DNA of 64,000 bases from an uncultured Eubacteriales bacterium (GTDB taxonomy: Bacteria; Bacillota; Clostridia; Lachnospirales; Lachnospiraceae): the NCBI GenBank assembly GCA_951800645.1, contig CATOIK010000002.1, positions 120,738 through 184,737 of the forward strand, written 5' to 3'. The notes under the pieces are model-generated. The model had not been told where the DNA came from, did not search any database, and saw only the letters and a list, made by a program, of their open reading frames with translations. The number at the start of each line of letters is the position of its first letter. Position 1 is the stretch's first letter. A program made the position numbers and the translations under genes. Positions 36,121 through 46,506 of this stretch are shown in pieces.

Positions 36121-37725
36121 ATGACAAAAAAGACAGTGACAAAAGGGCAAGACAGCTTTGCAGAATCCTGTTCCGGGATTATAAGCGGCGCAATCAGCGT
36201 ATTTTTGCTGATTTTAGCCGCCGTATTCCCTCTGATTTATCACAATTCCTATTTTGATATATTAGAGACAAAATATAAGTGCTACTATTTGACCGTGATT
36301 GGTATGCTGGCAGTGCTGCTGGTGTTATCCCTGGTCATGCTGGTGGTGGATCTTAATGAGTACGGCGGCAGCCATGCAAAAGCCCTTTTGGAGCAGTTGA
36401 AGCCAAAACACTGGCGGGAGACCTTTTCTGCAGCAGATGCAGGGGTGCTGGTGTTCTGGCTGATGTCCGGCCTCTCTACCCTGTTTTCAGAATACCGGTA
36501 TGAAGCTTTCTGGGGAAACGAGGGGCGTTACAGCGGCTTCTTTCTGATTACCCTGTATGTGGCCTTTTACCTGGTGGTAAGCCGTTTCTGGAAACGGAAA
36601 GACTGGGTCATAGAAGTATTTCTGATCAGCGGAATAATAATGTGTTTTATCGGAATTACAGATTATTTCCAGTTGGACATTCTGAATTTCAGAGAGAACA
36701 TGAAGCCTTCCCAGTCTACTATTTTTACCTCTACGGTGGGAAACATCAACACCTACACGGCCTATGTGGCTTTGCTGATGGGAGTGGCCACAGCCCGGTT
36801 TGCAACCGAAAAAGAGCGGTGGAAAACAGTATGGTACTATCTGTGCATGGTGGTAACCTTTTTTGCCATTATCATGGGTTGCAGTGAAAACGCCTATCTG
36901 GCCCTGGGCGGTATGTTTGCAGTGCTTCCGTTTATACTGCTTCGCAGCAAGCAGGGCACTGTGCGTTACCTGGCGGTGCTGGCAACCTTCGCTACAGTAA
37001 TTCAGTGTGTGGACCTTTTAAATCAGGCATTTGCAGATATGGTAATCGGGCTGGACAGCCTGTTCGGCATACTGGCCGGATTTTCTCTGCTGCCTCTGGC
37101 AGTAGCGCTGTTATGGCTGGCAACTGCAGCCCTGGCGTATATATGGCGCCCCGGCTCCGGTTGTCAAGACGGTTTAGATCCCCTTCCGCTGCGCATTTGG
37201 TGTGGTTTTATTGGTGCGGCAGCGCTGCTTATCTGCTTCCTGCTTTTTGACGCCAATATAGGCGGCCATGGAGAAAGGTACGGCGCTCTTGCGGAATACC
37301 TGGTGTTCAGCGACAGCTGGGGAACTAACCGGGGCTATATCTGGCGGAAATCCGTTGAGCTGTATCAGGAGTTCCCTCTTAAGCACAAGCTGTTTGGCTA
37401 CGGCCCGGACACCTTCGGTATTATGACTGTCAACAGCTTCCAGAGAGAGATGGTAAATACTACAGGCCAGACTTTTGACAGTGCACACAATGAATACCTT
37501 CAGTTCCTTCTGACGGTTGGTCCGGTGGCGCTGGCCGGTTATCTGGTGTTCCAGATTGGTTCCTGTATCCAGATGGTGAAAAACCGGATGAAAAATCCCT
37601 ATGCCTTGGCCTGTATGCTGGGCGTGGTCTGCTATGGCTTTCAGGCTATTGTAAATTTGAATCTGCCTATTGCAACTCCCATGATGTGGTTTTTGATCAG
37701 TATGGGAATGGCGAAAAAGGCATAA
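36121..37725 (+). CDS. O-antigen ligase / Wzy-like polytopic membrane protein
   Basis: 534 aa, about 11-12 transmembrane helices. The large extracytoplasmic loop near the C-terminus has the Wzy_C pattern: WGTNRGYIWRKSVELYQEFP, LFGYGPDTFG and DSAHNEYLQFLLTVG, whose Arg and His residues are conserved in glycan ligases and polymerases. In a Gram-positive it would polymerise or attach a surface polysaccharide rather than LPS. Ends in a terminator, which separates it from the giant operon downstream. Confidence 0.8.
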   Translation: MTKKTVTKGQDSFAESCSGIISGAISVFLLILAAVFPLIYHNSYFDILETKYKCYYLTVIGMLAVLLVLSLVMLVVDLNEYGGSHAKALLEQLKPKHWRETFSAADAGVLVFWLMSGLSTLFSEYRYEAFWGNEGRYSGFFLITLYVAFYLVVSRFWKRKDWVIEVFLISGIIMCFIGITDYFQLDILNFRENMKPSQSTIFTSTVGNINTYTAYVALLMGVATARFATEKERWKTVWYYLCMVVTFFAIIMGCSENAYLALGGMFAVLPFILLRSKQGTVRYLAVLATFATVIQCVDLLNQAFADMVIGLDSLFGILAGFSLLPLAVALLWLATAALAYIWRPGSGCQDGLDPLPLRIWCGFIGAAALLICFLLFDANIGGHGERYGALAEYLVFSDSWGTNRGYIWRKSVELYQEFPLKHKLFGYGPDTFGIMTVNSFQREMVNTTGQTFDSAHNEYLQFLLTVGPVALAGYLVFQIGSCIQMVKNRMKNPYALACMLGVVCYGFQAIVNLNLPIATPMMWFLISMGMAKKA

Positions 37726-37762
37726 ATAAGAAGAAAAATTTTTTACTGGACTTGTGAGAAAA

Positions 37763-37795
37763 GTGGTTTGGAGGGAAATTCCAAACCATTTTTTG
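37763..37795 (+). terminator. Intrinsic terminator before the giant operon
   Basis: GTGGTTTGG (37763-37771) / CCAAACCAT (37781-37789) followed by TTTTTT. Confidence 0.8.
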
Positions 37796-37832
37796 TGCAC
37801 ATTTCCTGAAACTATTTTTTTTCCCTAAATTA

Positions 37833-37862
37833 TTGCCAATTTCCCATTCTTTTTGGTATAAT
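37833..37862 (+). promoter_or_regulatory. Promoter of the rotary-ATPase/giant-protein operon
   Basis: TTGCCA (37833-37838), 18-nt spacer, TATAAT (37857-37862). It is the only good promoter seen for the eleven genes that follow. The leader of about 120 nt holds a small TCGAAA/TTTCGA hairpin (37888-37901) and AAATGAG/CTCATTT arms (37923-37962). Confidence 0.7.
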
Positions 37863-37993
37863 CAAGAGAAAAAGAATATCAAGGCTGTCGAAATTTTTCG
37901 ATAAACATAGAAACAGCATGGCAAATGAGTGGCAAAAATTGAAAAAGATTTGTTCCTCATTTATTTGTGTGAAAAAATAGGAGTGATCGAGTG

Positions 37994-40900
37994 ATGAAGA
38001 ATACAAAAGGGCTAATCGTAATTGTCGGCTTGGTAGTGGCGCTGCTTGGTGTGTCGGCCTGGCTGGGAATAAGTCATACCCAGAAAAGCAGGGCGGTGTT
38101 TGAAGGCTCCGGTTACATATTAGAAGCAGACTCCAGGGCAAATTCTGAGAAGATACTGATTAGTCAGGGAGATTCTTACAATAGAAACGAACTGACAAAG
38201 GAACTTACCTTTGAGGACGCTGCAGGAGAAAAGCAGATTGTGTCTCTGGATACCTTCGTCCATTATGACGATGGCTCCGTTGCAGCCATGTCTGAAGGCG
38301 TTGTACTGGATCTGGAAGATGTTTCCGGAAATCTGGTAAACCATTATCCCATTAAGAGCGGCGTTAAAATGACCAAGAACGGTTCCCGGTTCGATTTCTC
38401 TTATGACGGAGCCAGCCTGGATTTTGGCGAATGCCTCTGGAAAATATCTGATGCCAAGTACATGGTATGCGCACCGGATCTCCAGATTCATTTTGCAGAG
38501 GACGATGTCCGCCCTGCAGGAGACAATCTTCAGATTTGCTATATTGACGGCGGCGTAGTGCAGCTTATTACAGAAGAAAACATCTGGCATACCATTGCGC
38601 CGAATGTATATGTAGAGGCTCCTTCCGGCGCACGGTTCTATCTGGCTTCCCAGATGCTGGAAAAAGACAATAATAAGATGTTTGCGTCCAAGCTGAGCCA
38701 TTCCGCAAATGACCCGGCAACTCTGCCCTATGAGGAGCAGAACAACCTGGCAGTGCCGGAAATCAGCATTGAGGCAGTAGACGGTAAAGACGGAGACGCC
38801 GGTGAGGACGGCGCGGACGGTGTTTCCGGTACTAACGGAACAGGCGGTCAGAGCGGTGAAGACGGCGTAATCGGTGAGGACGGCGCTATTGGCCAGACCG
38901 GTGAAGATGGAGAGGAAGGCGAAGAAGGTTCTGCCGGCGGAAACGGAAACACCGGTACAGCCGGTGCAGCCGGAGCTACCGGCGGTAAAGGCAATGCCGG
39001 CAGCAGCGGAGACATTGGTGATACTGGTTACACAGGTAACCGGGGAAATGCCGGTCTGGGTGTAGAGGGAGACAGCTCCTCCAAAACAGCGCTGCCGGTT
39101 ATGACCTTTACAGACTGGGATGTAACCGGAAGTACCGTAAGAGGTACGATTGTGGTGGCGGATGAGCGGGAGATTTTAACTCCCAATACTGGTTCTGTTA
39201 CTATTTTTGAAGCGAAAAGCGACCAGAACTTTATTGTTGCGTCTACTGTGAATGATGACGGCAGCTCTGCCAATGACCCTTTGTTTAACTTCTCCGGAAT
39301 TTCCGAGGAAGGGGTTCGTTTCATTGCCAGCGGTTTAAAGCCGGATACAGAATACCGGATTACGGTAAGCAGCGACTATGTTATGTCTGACAACAGCGGC
39401 GCAGAGCAGACCTATAAGCGGGACTTTATTGTCCGCACCTTCTACACAGATTCTGCAGGTGCTTATATGGAGGTGGAGGATGTTCGTGAAAACTCCATTA
39501 AGCTGACCGTAAACAGACAAAGCTATTCAGATGAAACTGCAGCTACTGTTTATCTTTTGTCAGAGAATCAGTATATGTCTGGTTTTAATATTGACAATGT
39601 GGAAACCGGTTATGCAAGCCGGAATGCTGACTTAAATAGTGGCAGCGACAGCGTAACCTTTTCTCAGGTGAAAGAAAACGGCCAGGAGATAGATTTAAAA
39701 GCAAATACCCTGTATGCCGCATATCTGCTGTCCGGCACAGAGGTGGCGGAAAACATGATCAGCGACCCGGTTCTGATTAAGACCCTGAAGCGGCCGCTGG
39801 AATTTGACGCAGATAAAAAGGTCAGCGTTTCTGTAAATCGTCAGAAGGGCGGCTTTGAGGTTTACCGTCCCAAGGTGACAGATATTGACGCCGGAATCCA
39901 GGGTTATATTTACGAGTGTCTGGACGGACGGGGAAATGTGGTGCGTACCATTACCATCACCGACCCGGCCATTGAGCTGGCTACCTTTTTTGTAGATAAT
40001 GCAGACATTCGTCCAGGTGTGGAATATACCTTCCGGGTGAAGTGTATTTTTGACGATAACCAGAAAGAGACAGAGATTTCCCTGGGTAAGGACTCAGAAC
40101 CTGTCAAGGCTATGGAAAACAACATCCCGGCTATTGAATGGAAGCCGGTGGAGAGCGAACATGAAGGCGCTGCAGATATAGGAGGCAATATCATTATACA
40201 TACCAGCGGCGGCAGCATTTCAGAGCCTACAGCGGATACGCCCATTACACTCCATATTCTGGCAGACGGCGTCTACGAGAATACGATTCTTTTCCAAAAT
40301 AAGGGCGAGCTTACCTGGGAATCTACAGAGGTAATCCTTCCGGTTAAGTTACAGTACTTAAGCGAGAATACCACCTACCGTGTGGCAGTACGGGCTTATG
40401 TTGGCGGTTCAGAGACTCAGTTGGGCTTTGTTACCTTTTCAACCAGAAGCTTAGTCAAGCTGTCTGCTGAATGGAGTATTACAGACCAGACCGGTTATGC
40501 GGTTGCCAGGGAATTTTACCTAAAGCCGGTTAAGTCTGACAACACAGAGATTACAGATCCGAAAGAACTGGAACGGGCAACGCACGACATCAAATCCATT
40601 GGCCGGATGGAGCTGACCTTATACCGAGGCAGCGGCGCCAATAAATATAAACTGGAAACGGTTGTGCTGGAAAACCAGAGCGGGGATCCTTACAACAGTG
40701 ATATTGCACAAAAATACTTTAATCCGGATGAACCGATGCTTTTAAGTGAGAGCTTCTTCGGATTGTCTTCCGGCCAGTTAAACGACTCCTTTAACTACAC
40801 CCTGGAGGTGACCGGAGTATACGACTATACCTATAATAAGCAGCAGGGTACAAACTTAAGCGGCTATGTAAATGAGTTTGAGGTAAATACAAGGTCAGAG

Positions 40901-43900
40901 AATGTAACCAAGTCGATTATTCCGCCGGAGCTTCCGGCTCCTAACCGGGCGGATCAGAGCTTGCTTGCAGAGCCAATTCCCAATCAGGACGCAGCAAAAT
41001 ACGGCAAGACGGTAAATGAGAATCTGCCAAATAACGCTGTTATTGGTTACCGGCTTACCCCTACCTATGACAACGGCAACTCTCTGGCCCGTAAGATTAC
41101 CTTTTATGCATATGAGGCCCAAATGTATAAGAATTCCGAGATAAATCAGTCAAATGTTGTTTATCAGGATGAGTTGAGCGGCGGGAATAACTACTGCTTT
41201 TCCTATACTTTGGATGTATCTGCCCATACGGCGGAAATACCGGGTCTGATTGTATTCTTTGGTGATGGGGAAGATACCTATTACGAAGGAACCCGTGTGG
41301 CATATGCAGGAGAGGCAAAATATAATTCGGCTCTGAAGACTTTGGTTGGTATGGACCGGGGCTATCAGTATGTGTTTGCCTATACCGTAGGCTATTCGGA
41401 GAACGGTGTAGGAGAGGCCAATAAAGTGTATCCGTTCGATATGGCTGACTTTAAGGATTATCAGGACAATACAGAATATAAAGTATATACTTTAAACTCC
41501 GGTATTAAGAAAGCCCCCAGAAGTAATCCGATTTTCTACGCTTATCCGTTAATGGGCGGAAATGGGCGCGGGTCCAATGGCTCCAGATTAACCATACGCT
41601 ACTATTACACAGATGCAGATAATACCATTGAGCCGGGAAATACCGGAATCAATCTGACAGAAAGCAATGGAACTGTGCTGCCCCATGATCCTGTTGGCCA
41701 GCCTGGGCAGTGGAATGATCTGACCCTTAACCTGAGGAGTACAGGCGGCACAGGAGCCCTTATTTATTCTCCCTGGCTGGACTATAAGAAGTATGAGATT
41801 AAGTATGAGGCGTTTTCGGTACCCGGTATTTTTGACAAGGAGCCTACCTTCTACATAGGGCACTATCCTATAGAGCGGCCCAGCGGGACTGTTTTGGATG
41901 CCATCAGCAAACTTACTATCCAAGTGGACGCCGGCAAGGTTAATCAAAACCAGTTGATATTTATAGTGCAAGGCAAGGGTATGACAAATGACACATTCCA
42001 GGCTGCCCTGAGAAGAGTGGTTGCTTTGAAGGTCATCTTTACCCAGAATGGTAAAAAACTGGAACGGTATCTTCGTGTAGACCCCAACTCCCGTGAAGCC
42101 AGTATGTCCACTGCAGAGCTGGACAGCATGGTGGGAGGCAATGCTATCCATATGACATACGAACTGCTGTACGATACAGGCGTAAGCGGCTGGGATCTTC
42201 TTAAAACGCAGTCTGAGAATGGGGTTGCCAATATTGCTCTTCAGCGGCTGGTAAAGACTTCCATTGACGGAGCTGCAGGAGAAAATGTGGCAGCCTACAC
42301 TCTGGGCAACTATCTTTCCCTGACTACCAGCGGAGCCAACAACCTGGTTGAGACCGTGGCGCCGTCTAACGCTTTGTTACAGTATGATGTGAAAAGAGGC
42401 GGGGTGAGCGGCGACTACAGCGCAGCCAGCTTTGCTCTGAGATATACTGCGCCTACAGCTATTGGCAATCCGTGGACTTTTGACCGTGGATATTCGTTCA
42501 GTATAAATGGTATTGCTCACGGATACTACAACGCAGACGGCACAGCTCCCGGCAACTACGAGATGCCGAAACAGGTGGGTAAGGCAATCGTTAGAGGAGA
42601 CACGGAAGACGATGAATCTTTGCTGATAGATGCGGTTACTCCGTCTGTCACCCTGATGAGAAGTAATCTGTCTATTGGAGTGGAACGGATCACCATCAGA
42701 CAGTTTACTTTAAATGGTTTTGACCAGTTTTTTGAGGCAGGCACAAAACCGCAGGTTCGTTTTGAAATTTATAAAACCTCTGCCGGTGCAGAAACAGGCG
42801 ATCCGGTTGCAATTTCAGATTTTATAAATGTCGAGCAAAACAAAAATGTATATAATGTAAACATCGAAATAGCCGGTTTAGAGAGGAATACGGATTACTG
42901 CATTATTGTCAGATATAGAAGAGACACGGATGACAGTGAAGAGTGGATTAAGCTGATGAGCAGCGTGGATCCTACCGCTACCAATTACCTTCCCTTTACC
43001 ACAAATCAAAATGTTACCGTTACCAAGGGAGATAAGCCCTATGTCATTAAGAATGACGGATACTTTGCAAAGACATTGACATTTGAATACACGATCAGCC
43101 AGTCCTACGCCATCCGGATTGAGTATGAGCTCTGGTCAGGAGACGGAACGACAAAGCTGGCGGATGCAGATGAATTGGATCGTTTAAACATGATTAAAAA
43201 GTATCCTGCAAATTATTCGTATACTAACCGGATGAGCGGTACCATGAACATCGGAAACGGAACTCTGATCCGGCCTGGTAATTCCTATCGGTTCTATATC
43301 CGCATCTATCAGAAAGACGGAGATAGCCTGCTGAATACAGAGACGGATTACATTCTTATTCAACGGCCTATGAACGCAGTTCCTAGCTCTTACATTGAGG
43401 CATTTGCCGGTACAACAACTCTGGATTTCTATGTAACGGTTACGGATACAGACAGTTCCGTTATGGGACGGCGTTACGGCACTACGGAATCCACTGCGGG
43501 AATCTACAAGGTGCGGCTGTTCCGTCACGGGGAAGGAGGCGAATGGGTATATACGCCTACCGAACATGACAATACCCTGTTCTATCTGGGAGGAGGACGG
43601 CAGCAGATCCACTTTGAAAATCTGGCTCCGGAGTCAGAATACAAGATTGCCCTTTATGCAGTTTTGGATGTGGATGAAAGCGGACTGAATGACAACGGCC
43701 CTGACGCAGAGCTTGAGAAACATGACTGGAGCTACTACTACAGGGGGACGGGTCAGAATGACGGAGCTTCTGCAAGCTGCAATATTGCAGATTATGCAGA
43801 CTATGAAATTAACTCCCGTATCCAGAGAACGCTGGATGACCAGGGTATTTACATTGGAGCCATCAGCCTGCAGCAGGAGCCGAACCAGCCTCAGAAGATC

Positions 43901-44161
43901 CGGTTGATGTTAAACGAGGCTTCCGGGCTGGATAGGATTACCAGCATTAACTATAGCATCAGCGGTAATACCGGTTACAATAACTCGGCGGAGATAACCA
44001 ATCAGGGAGGCAGTCTGTTTATGAAAGGAACAAACTACAGCTACTTTACCTTCCCGGATAACTTAAAAGCCGGTTCCGGTACCTATACCGTTGTGGTGCA
44101 GTTAAAGATTGGCAATGATATTTACAGAACCGAAACCTTTACATACAACAAACTAAGTTAG
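37994..44161 (+). CDS. 2055-aa membrane-anchored surface protein with collagen-like stalk and FN3-like repeats
   Basis: First gene of the operon. Order: N-terminal signal-anchor helix (about 5-25), a beta-rich membrane-proximal domain (about 30-235, with CLWKISDAKYMVCAPDLQI and VQLITEENIW), then 31 consecutive G-x-y triplets (residues 264-356, from GKDGDAGED to GNRGNAGLG) without proline, then about 1,700 residues of beta-sandwich domains with FN3-like ends such as ASGLKPDTEYRITV and IAGLERNTDYCIIV. There is no LPXTG motif, no C-terminal helix and no enzyme motif, so the long body is held only by the N-terminal helix and faces outside. GTG 37991 is an alternative start with a slightly better ribosome-site distance. 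Likely a fibre or adhesin subunit; ligand unknown. Confidence 0.85.
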   Translation: MKNTKGLIVIVGLVVALLGVSAWLGISHTQKSRAVFEGSGYILEADSRANSEKILISQGDSYNRNELTKELTFEDAAGEKQIVSLDTFVHYDDGSVAAMSEGVVLDLEDVSGNLVNHYPIKSGVKMTKNGSRFDFSYDGASLDFGECLWKISDAKYMVCAPDLQIHFAEDDVRPAGDNLQICYIDGGVVQLITEENIWHTIAPNVYVEAPSGARFYLASQMLEKDNNKMFASKLSHSANDPATLPYEEQNNLAVPEISIEAVDGKDGDAGEDGADGVSGTNGTGGQSGEDGVIGEDGAIGQTGEDGEEGEEGSAGGNGNTGTAGAAGATGGKGNAGSSGDIGDTGYTGNRGNAGLGVEGDSSSKTALPVMTFTDWDVTGSTVRGTIVVADEREILTPNTGSVTIFEAKSDQNFIVASTVNDDGSSANDPLFNFSGISEEGVRFIASGLKPDTEYRITVSSDYVMSDNSGAEQTYKRDFIVRTFYTDSAGAYMEVEDVRENSIKLTVNRQSYSDETAATVYLLSENQYMSGFNIDNVETGYASRNADLNSGSDSVTFSQVKENGQEIDLKANTLYAAYLLSGTEVAENMISDPVLIKTLKRPLEFDADKKVSVSVNRQKGGFEVYRPKVTDIDAGIQGYIYECLDGRGNVVRTITITDPAIELATFFVDNADIRPGVEYTFRVKCIFDDNQKETEISLGKDSEPVKAMENNIPAIEWKPVESEHEGAADIGGNIIIHTSGGSISEPTADTPITLHILADGVYENTILFQNKGELTWESTEVILPVKLQYLSENTTYRVAVRAYVGGSETQLGFVTFSTRSLVKLSAEWSITDQTGYAVAREFYLKPVKSDNTEITDPKELERATHDIKSIGRMELTLYRGSGANKYKLETVVLENQSGDPYNSDIAQKYFNPDEPMLLSESFFGLSSGQLNDSFNYTLEVTGVYDYTYNKQQGTNLSGYVNEFEVNTRSENVTKSIIPPELPAPNRADQSLLAEPIPNQDAAKYGKTVNENLPNNAVIGYRLTPTYDNGNSLARKITFYAYEAQMYKNSEINQSNVVYQDELSGGNNYCFSYTLDVSAHTAEIPGLIVFFGDGEDTYYEGTRVAYAGEAKYNSALKTLVGMDRGYQYVFAYTVGYSENGVGEANKVYPFDMADFKDYQDNTEYKVYTLNSGIKKAPRSNPIFYAYPLMGGNGRGSNGSRLTIRYYYTDADNTIEPGNTGINLTESNGTVLPHDPVGQPGQWNDLTLNLRSTGGTGALIYSPWLDYKKYEIKYEAFSVPGIFDKEPTFYIGHYPIERPSGTVLDAISKLTIQVDAGKVNQNQLIFIVQGKGMTNDTFQAALRRVVALKVIFTQNGKKLERYLRVDPNSREASMSTAELDSMVGGNAIHMTYELLYDTGVSGWDLLKTQSENGVANIALQRLVKTSIDGAAGENVAAYTLGNYLSLTTSGANNLVETVAPSNALLQYDVKRGGVSGDYSAASFALRYTAPTAIGNPWTFDRGYSFSINGIAHGYYNADGTAPGNYEMPKQVGKAIVRGDTEDDESLLIDAVTPSVTLMRSNLSIGVERITIRQFTLNGFDQFFEAGTKPQVRFEIYKTSAGAETGDPVAISDFINVEQNKNVYNVNIEIAGLERNTDYCIIVRYRRDTDDSEEWIKLMSSVDPTATNYLPFTTNQNVTVTKGDKPYVIKNDGYFAKTLTFEYTISQSYAIRIEYELWSGDGTTKLADADELDRLNMIKKYPANYSYTNRMSGTMNIGNGTLIRPGNSYRFYIRIYQKDGDSLLNTETDYILIQRPMNAVPSSYIEAFAGTTTLDFYVTVTDTDSSVMGRRYGTTESTAGIYKVRLFRHGEGGEWVYTPTEHDNTLFYLGGGRQQIHFENLAPESEYKIALYAVLDVDESGLNDNGPDAELEKHDWSYYYRGTGQNDGASASCNIADYADYEINSRIQRTLDDQGIYIGAISLQQEPNQPQKIRLMLNEASGLDRITSINYSISGNTGYNNSAEITNQGGSLFMKGTNYSYFTFPDNLKAGSGTYTVVVQLKIGNDIYRTETFTYNKLS

Positions 44162-44174
44162 GAGGAAAGGCTTT

Positions 44175-46244
44175 ATGCGAAAAATTGGAGATAAGGCAAA
44201 ATGGACATTCGGAATCTTCGGTTTTCTGGCTCTGTCCATGGCAGGCGGCATTGCCTATGCCTCCATGCGGGAGGTGCAGGCTCAGCCGGAAACATACACT
44301 GTGGGAGAAGGAACTGTTGTGTATGATAAGGACAATATTCCGGTGGAGCTTGGCTCTGCCGCAGCCATTCAGAAGAAATGGACCGGGGATTACTGGATGA
44401 GCGCCGGAGACGGAAGCGGAAGCAGCCTGGGGGAACATACCATTTCCTATGACGGAAACAGCGTTACTATCTATGGCGGCGGCTACCAGATTGAGACCGG
44501 AGGCACCCTGACCAGGTTAGATGAGGTAACAAACCTGGCGGAGCGGAATGAGACTGGGCTTTATAAGCTGGCTGACCGGAAATACCTGATTGTAGCTCCG
44601 GAAATCCGGGAAAAGAACGATACCTTTCAGACGGAACCCTATCTGTACCTGGTAATCGACACGATCGGCAACGCCCAGATTTTGTCTCCGGAGGTGAATC
44701 TCCGGTGTACGGCGCCGACGGTTCTGGAGACAGATGAATTTACCTTTGATATAGCAAACGAAACCCTGACAGCAGGAGAAGAAAGCCTGGATCTGACCCT
44801 GGTTATGGGCACTACCAACACCTTTAACTCCGCAGAGTATAAAACGGCGGATACCCCCAAAAACCCGGAAGTTATTGACCTGACTATCCGGGGCGGAAAC
44901 GGTGGTATGGGCGGTATGGGCGGTATTGGCGGCCGGGGCGGAAACGGCGGAGCCGGCGGAATAGGCGGAATAGGCGGAGCCGGCGGAATAGGCGGAACCG
45001 GCGGAAACGGCGGAGCCGGCGGAGCCGGCGGAGTAGGCGGCCAGGGCGGAAACGGCGGAAACGGCGGAGCCGGCGGAATAGGCGGAGCCGGCGGAATAGG
45101 CGGAACCGGCGGAATAGGCGGCCAGGGCGGCCAGGGCGGTAAAGGCGGCCAGGGCGGAGACGGCGGTAACGCCGGTCTTGGTGAGACAACGGATACGGTA
45201 AAAAGTATTCGTCTGACAGGAGCCGCCGCCAGCACCACCAGCATTGATGTAACCTACAGCATTCTGGATCCCTACGGCCAATACGGTATTATCCAGCTTA
45301 CCTTACATGAGCTGGATAAGGATGGGAATGTGGTGGGTCAGCCACATAAATCGGTTTCCCTGGACCTGTTTGACAACGGATACACCTTCCGCAACTTAAA
45401 GCCGAATACCCGGTACCGGGTGGAGCTGAAGACCATTTACACCGATGAAGACGAGGAACTGATAGAAGAAGTAGCCGATGTAATGAATATTACTACCCGT
45501 CTGGTAAATACCAAACTGGGCATTAAGAAAGTAAACACCACTGCTCTGATTGCCACAGTCAAGGTAGACCGGGGAATTGAAGATGAGTTTGCTTATCTCC
45601 ATCTTTTTGGATACTCTGATGGAGAGCTGAATGAGCTGGGAGACACGGTGAAGTCCATTAAAGTCAGAGATGCAGAAAAAGGCACTGTAAGTGTGGTGAT
45701 TCCCTACAAGAGCTCGGATTCCATTACCCAATATCAGGGCTTTTATCTGCGGCTGACCTCCAGCGAGGATCCGGAGGATGAAAGAGCCATGATATACGGT
45801 TCCTTCCTTGGAAAGAACCAGTACTATATTGATCAGGACGATGGTGGTGATGGTGATATTGAAGGCGGTCTGGATGAGGACGAGGAAGATGGAGTAAAAC
45901 TGGAGGATGACTTAAAACCCAGTAAGCCAGAAAAGGTTCCGGAGAGACCCACTCAGGCTCCTACAGAGCCAGAGACGGAAGTTCCTACAGAGCCAGAGAC
46001 GGAAGCTCCCACAGAGCCAGAGACGGAAGTTCCCACTGAGGAATCCACAGAAGCAGAACCTGTGGCTCCTGAGGAAGAACCGGAAAAGGAGACAAAACCT
46101 TCTCCCAGCGTAGACCCAGGCGCAGAGGGAAGCGGAAAGGTATCAGCGGAAGGCCCGACAGATAAGCAGGAGGTATCTTTAGAGAGTCCTTCGACAAGGG
46201 GCGTTCAGGAACAGGAAACAGAAGCACAGAATACGGAGGTATAA
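44175..46244 (+). CDS. 689-aa membrane-anchored protein with poly-GGX stalk
   Basis: Same plan as the protein before it, but shorter: signal-anchor helix (about 12-30), a similar beta-rich domain (LYKLADRKYLIVAPEI near residue 135, AQILSPEVNL), then 31 uninterrupted G-G-x triplets (residues 240-332) ending, like its neighbour, in GNAGLG. Next come two FN3-like domains (YTFRNLKPNTRYRVELKT), an Asp/Glu-rich linker and a PTEPETE-type repeat tail (about 585-689). No sorting signal. GGX arrays can pack as polyglycine-II helix bundles. The gap to the next gene, the c subunit, is only 3 nt, so it is fully embedded in the ATPase operon. Confidence 0.85.
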   Translation: MRKIGDKAKWTFGIFGFLALSMAGGIAYASMREVQAQPETYTVGEGTVVYDKDNIPVELGSAAAIQKKWTGDYWMSAGDGSGSSLGEHTISYDGNSVTIYGGGYQIETGGTLTRLDEVTNLAERNETGLYKLADRKYLIVAPEIREKNDTFQTEPYLYLVIDTIGNAQILSPEVNLRCTAPTVLETDEFTFDIANETLTAGEESLDLTLVMGTTNTFNSAEYKTADTPKNPEVIDLTIRGGNGGMGGMGGIGGRGGNGGAGGIGGIGGAGGIGGTGGNGGAGGAGGVGGQGGNGGNGGAGGIGGAGGIGGTGGIGGQGGQGGKGGQGGDGGNAGLGETTDTVKSIRLTGAAASTTSIDVTYSILDPYGQYGIIQLTLHELDKDGNVVGQPHKSVSLDLFDNGYTFRNLKPNTRYRVELKTIYTDEDEELIEEVADVMNITTRLVNTKLGIKKVNTTALIATVKVDRGIEDEFAYLHLFGYSDGELNELGDTVKSIKVRDAEKGTVSVVIPYKSSDSITQYQGFYLRLTSSEDPEDERAMIYGSFLGKNQYYIDQDDGGDGDIEGGLDEDEEDGVKLEDDLKPSKPEKVPERPTQAPTEPETEVPTEPETEAPTEPETEVPTEESTEAEPVAPEEEPEKETKPSPSVDPGAEGSGKVSAEGPTDKQEVSLESPSTRGVQEQETEAQNTEV
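44892..45170 (+). repeat. 9-bp-unit minisatellite coding the GGX stalk
   Basis: 279 bp of GGCGGA-N3 units (31 codon triplets). Near-identical subunits (for example GGCGGAATAGGCGGAGCC) are repeated, so length change by slippage is possible. Confidence 0.9.
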
Positions 46245-46493
<249 letters not shown>

Positions 46494-46506
46494 GGGAGGA
46501 AGCGAA

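Noticed and set aside
44639..45244. Minus-strand proline-rich 201-codon ORF
   Set aside because: It is the complement of the GGX repeat (GGC/GCC give Pro); no ribosome site, and the plus strand has a full operon gene.
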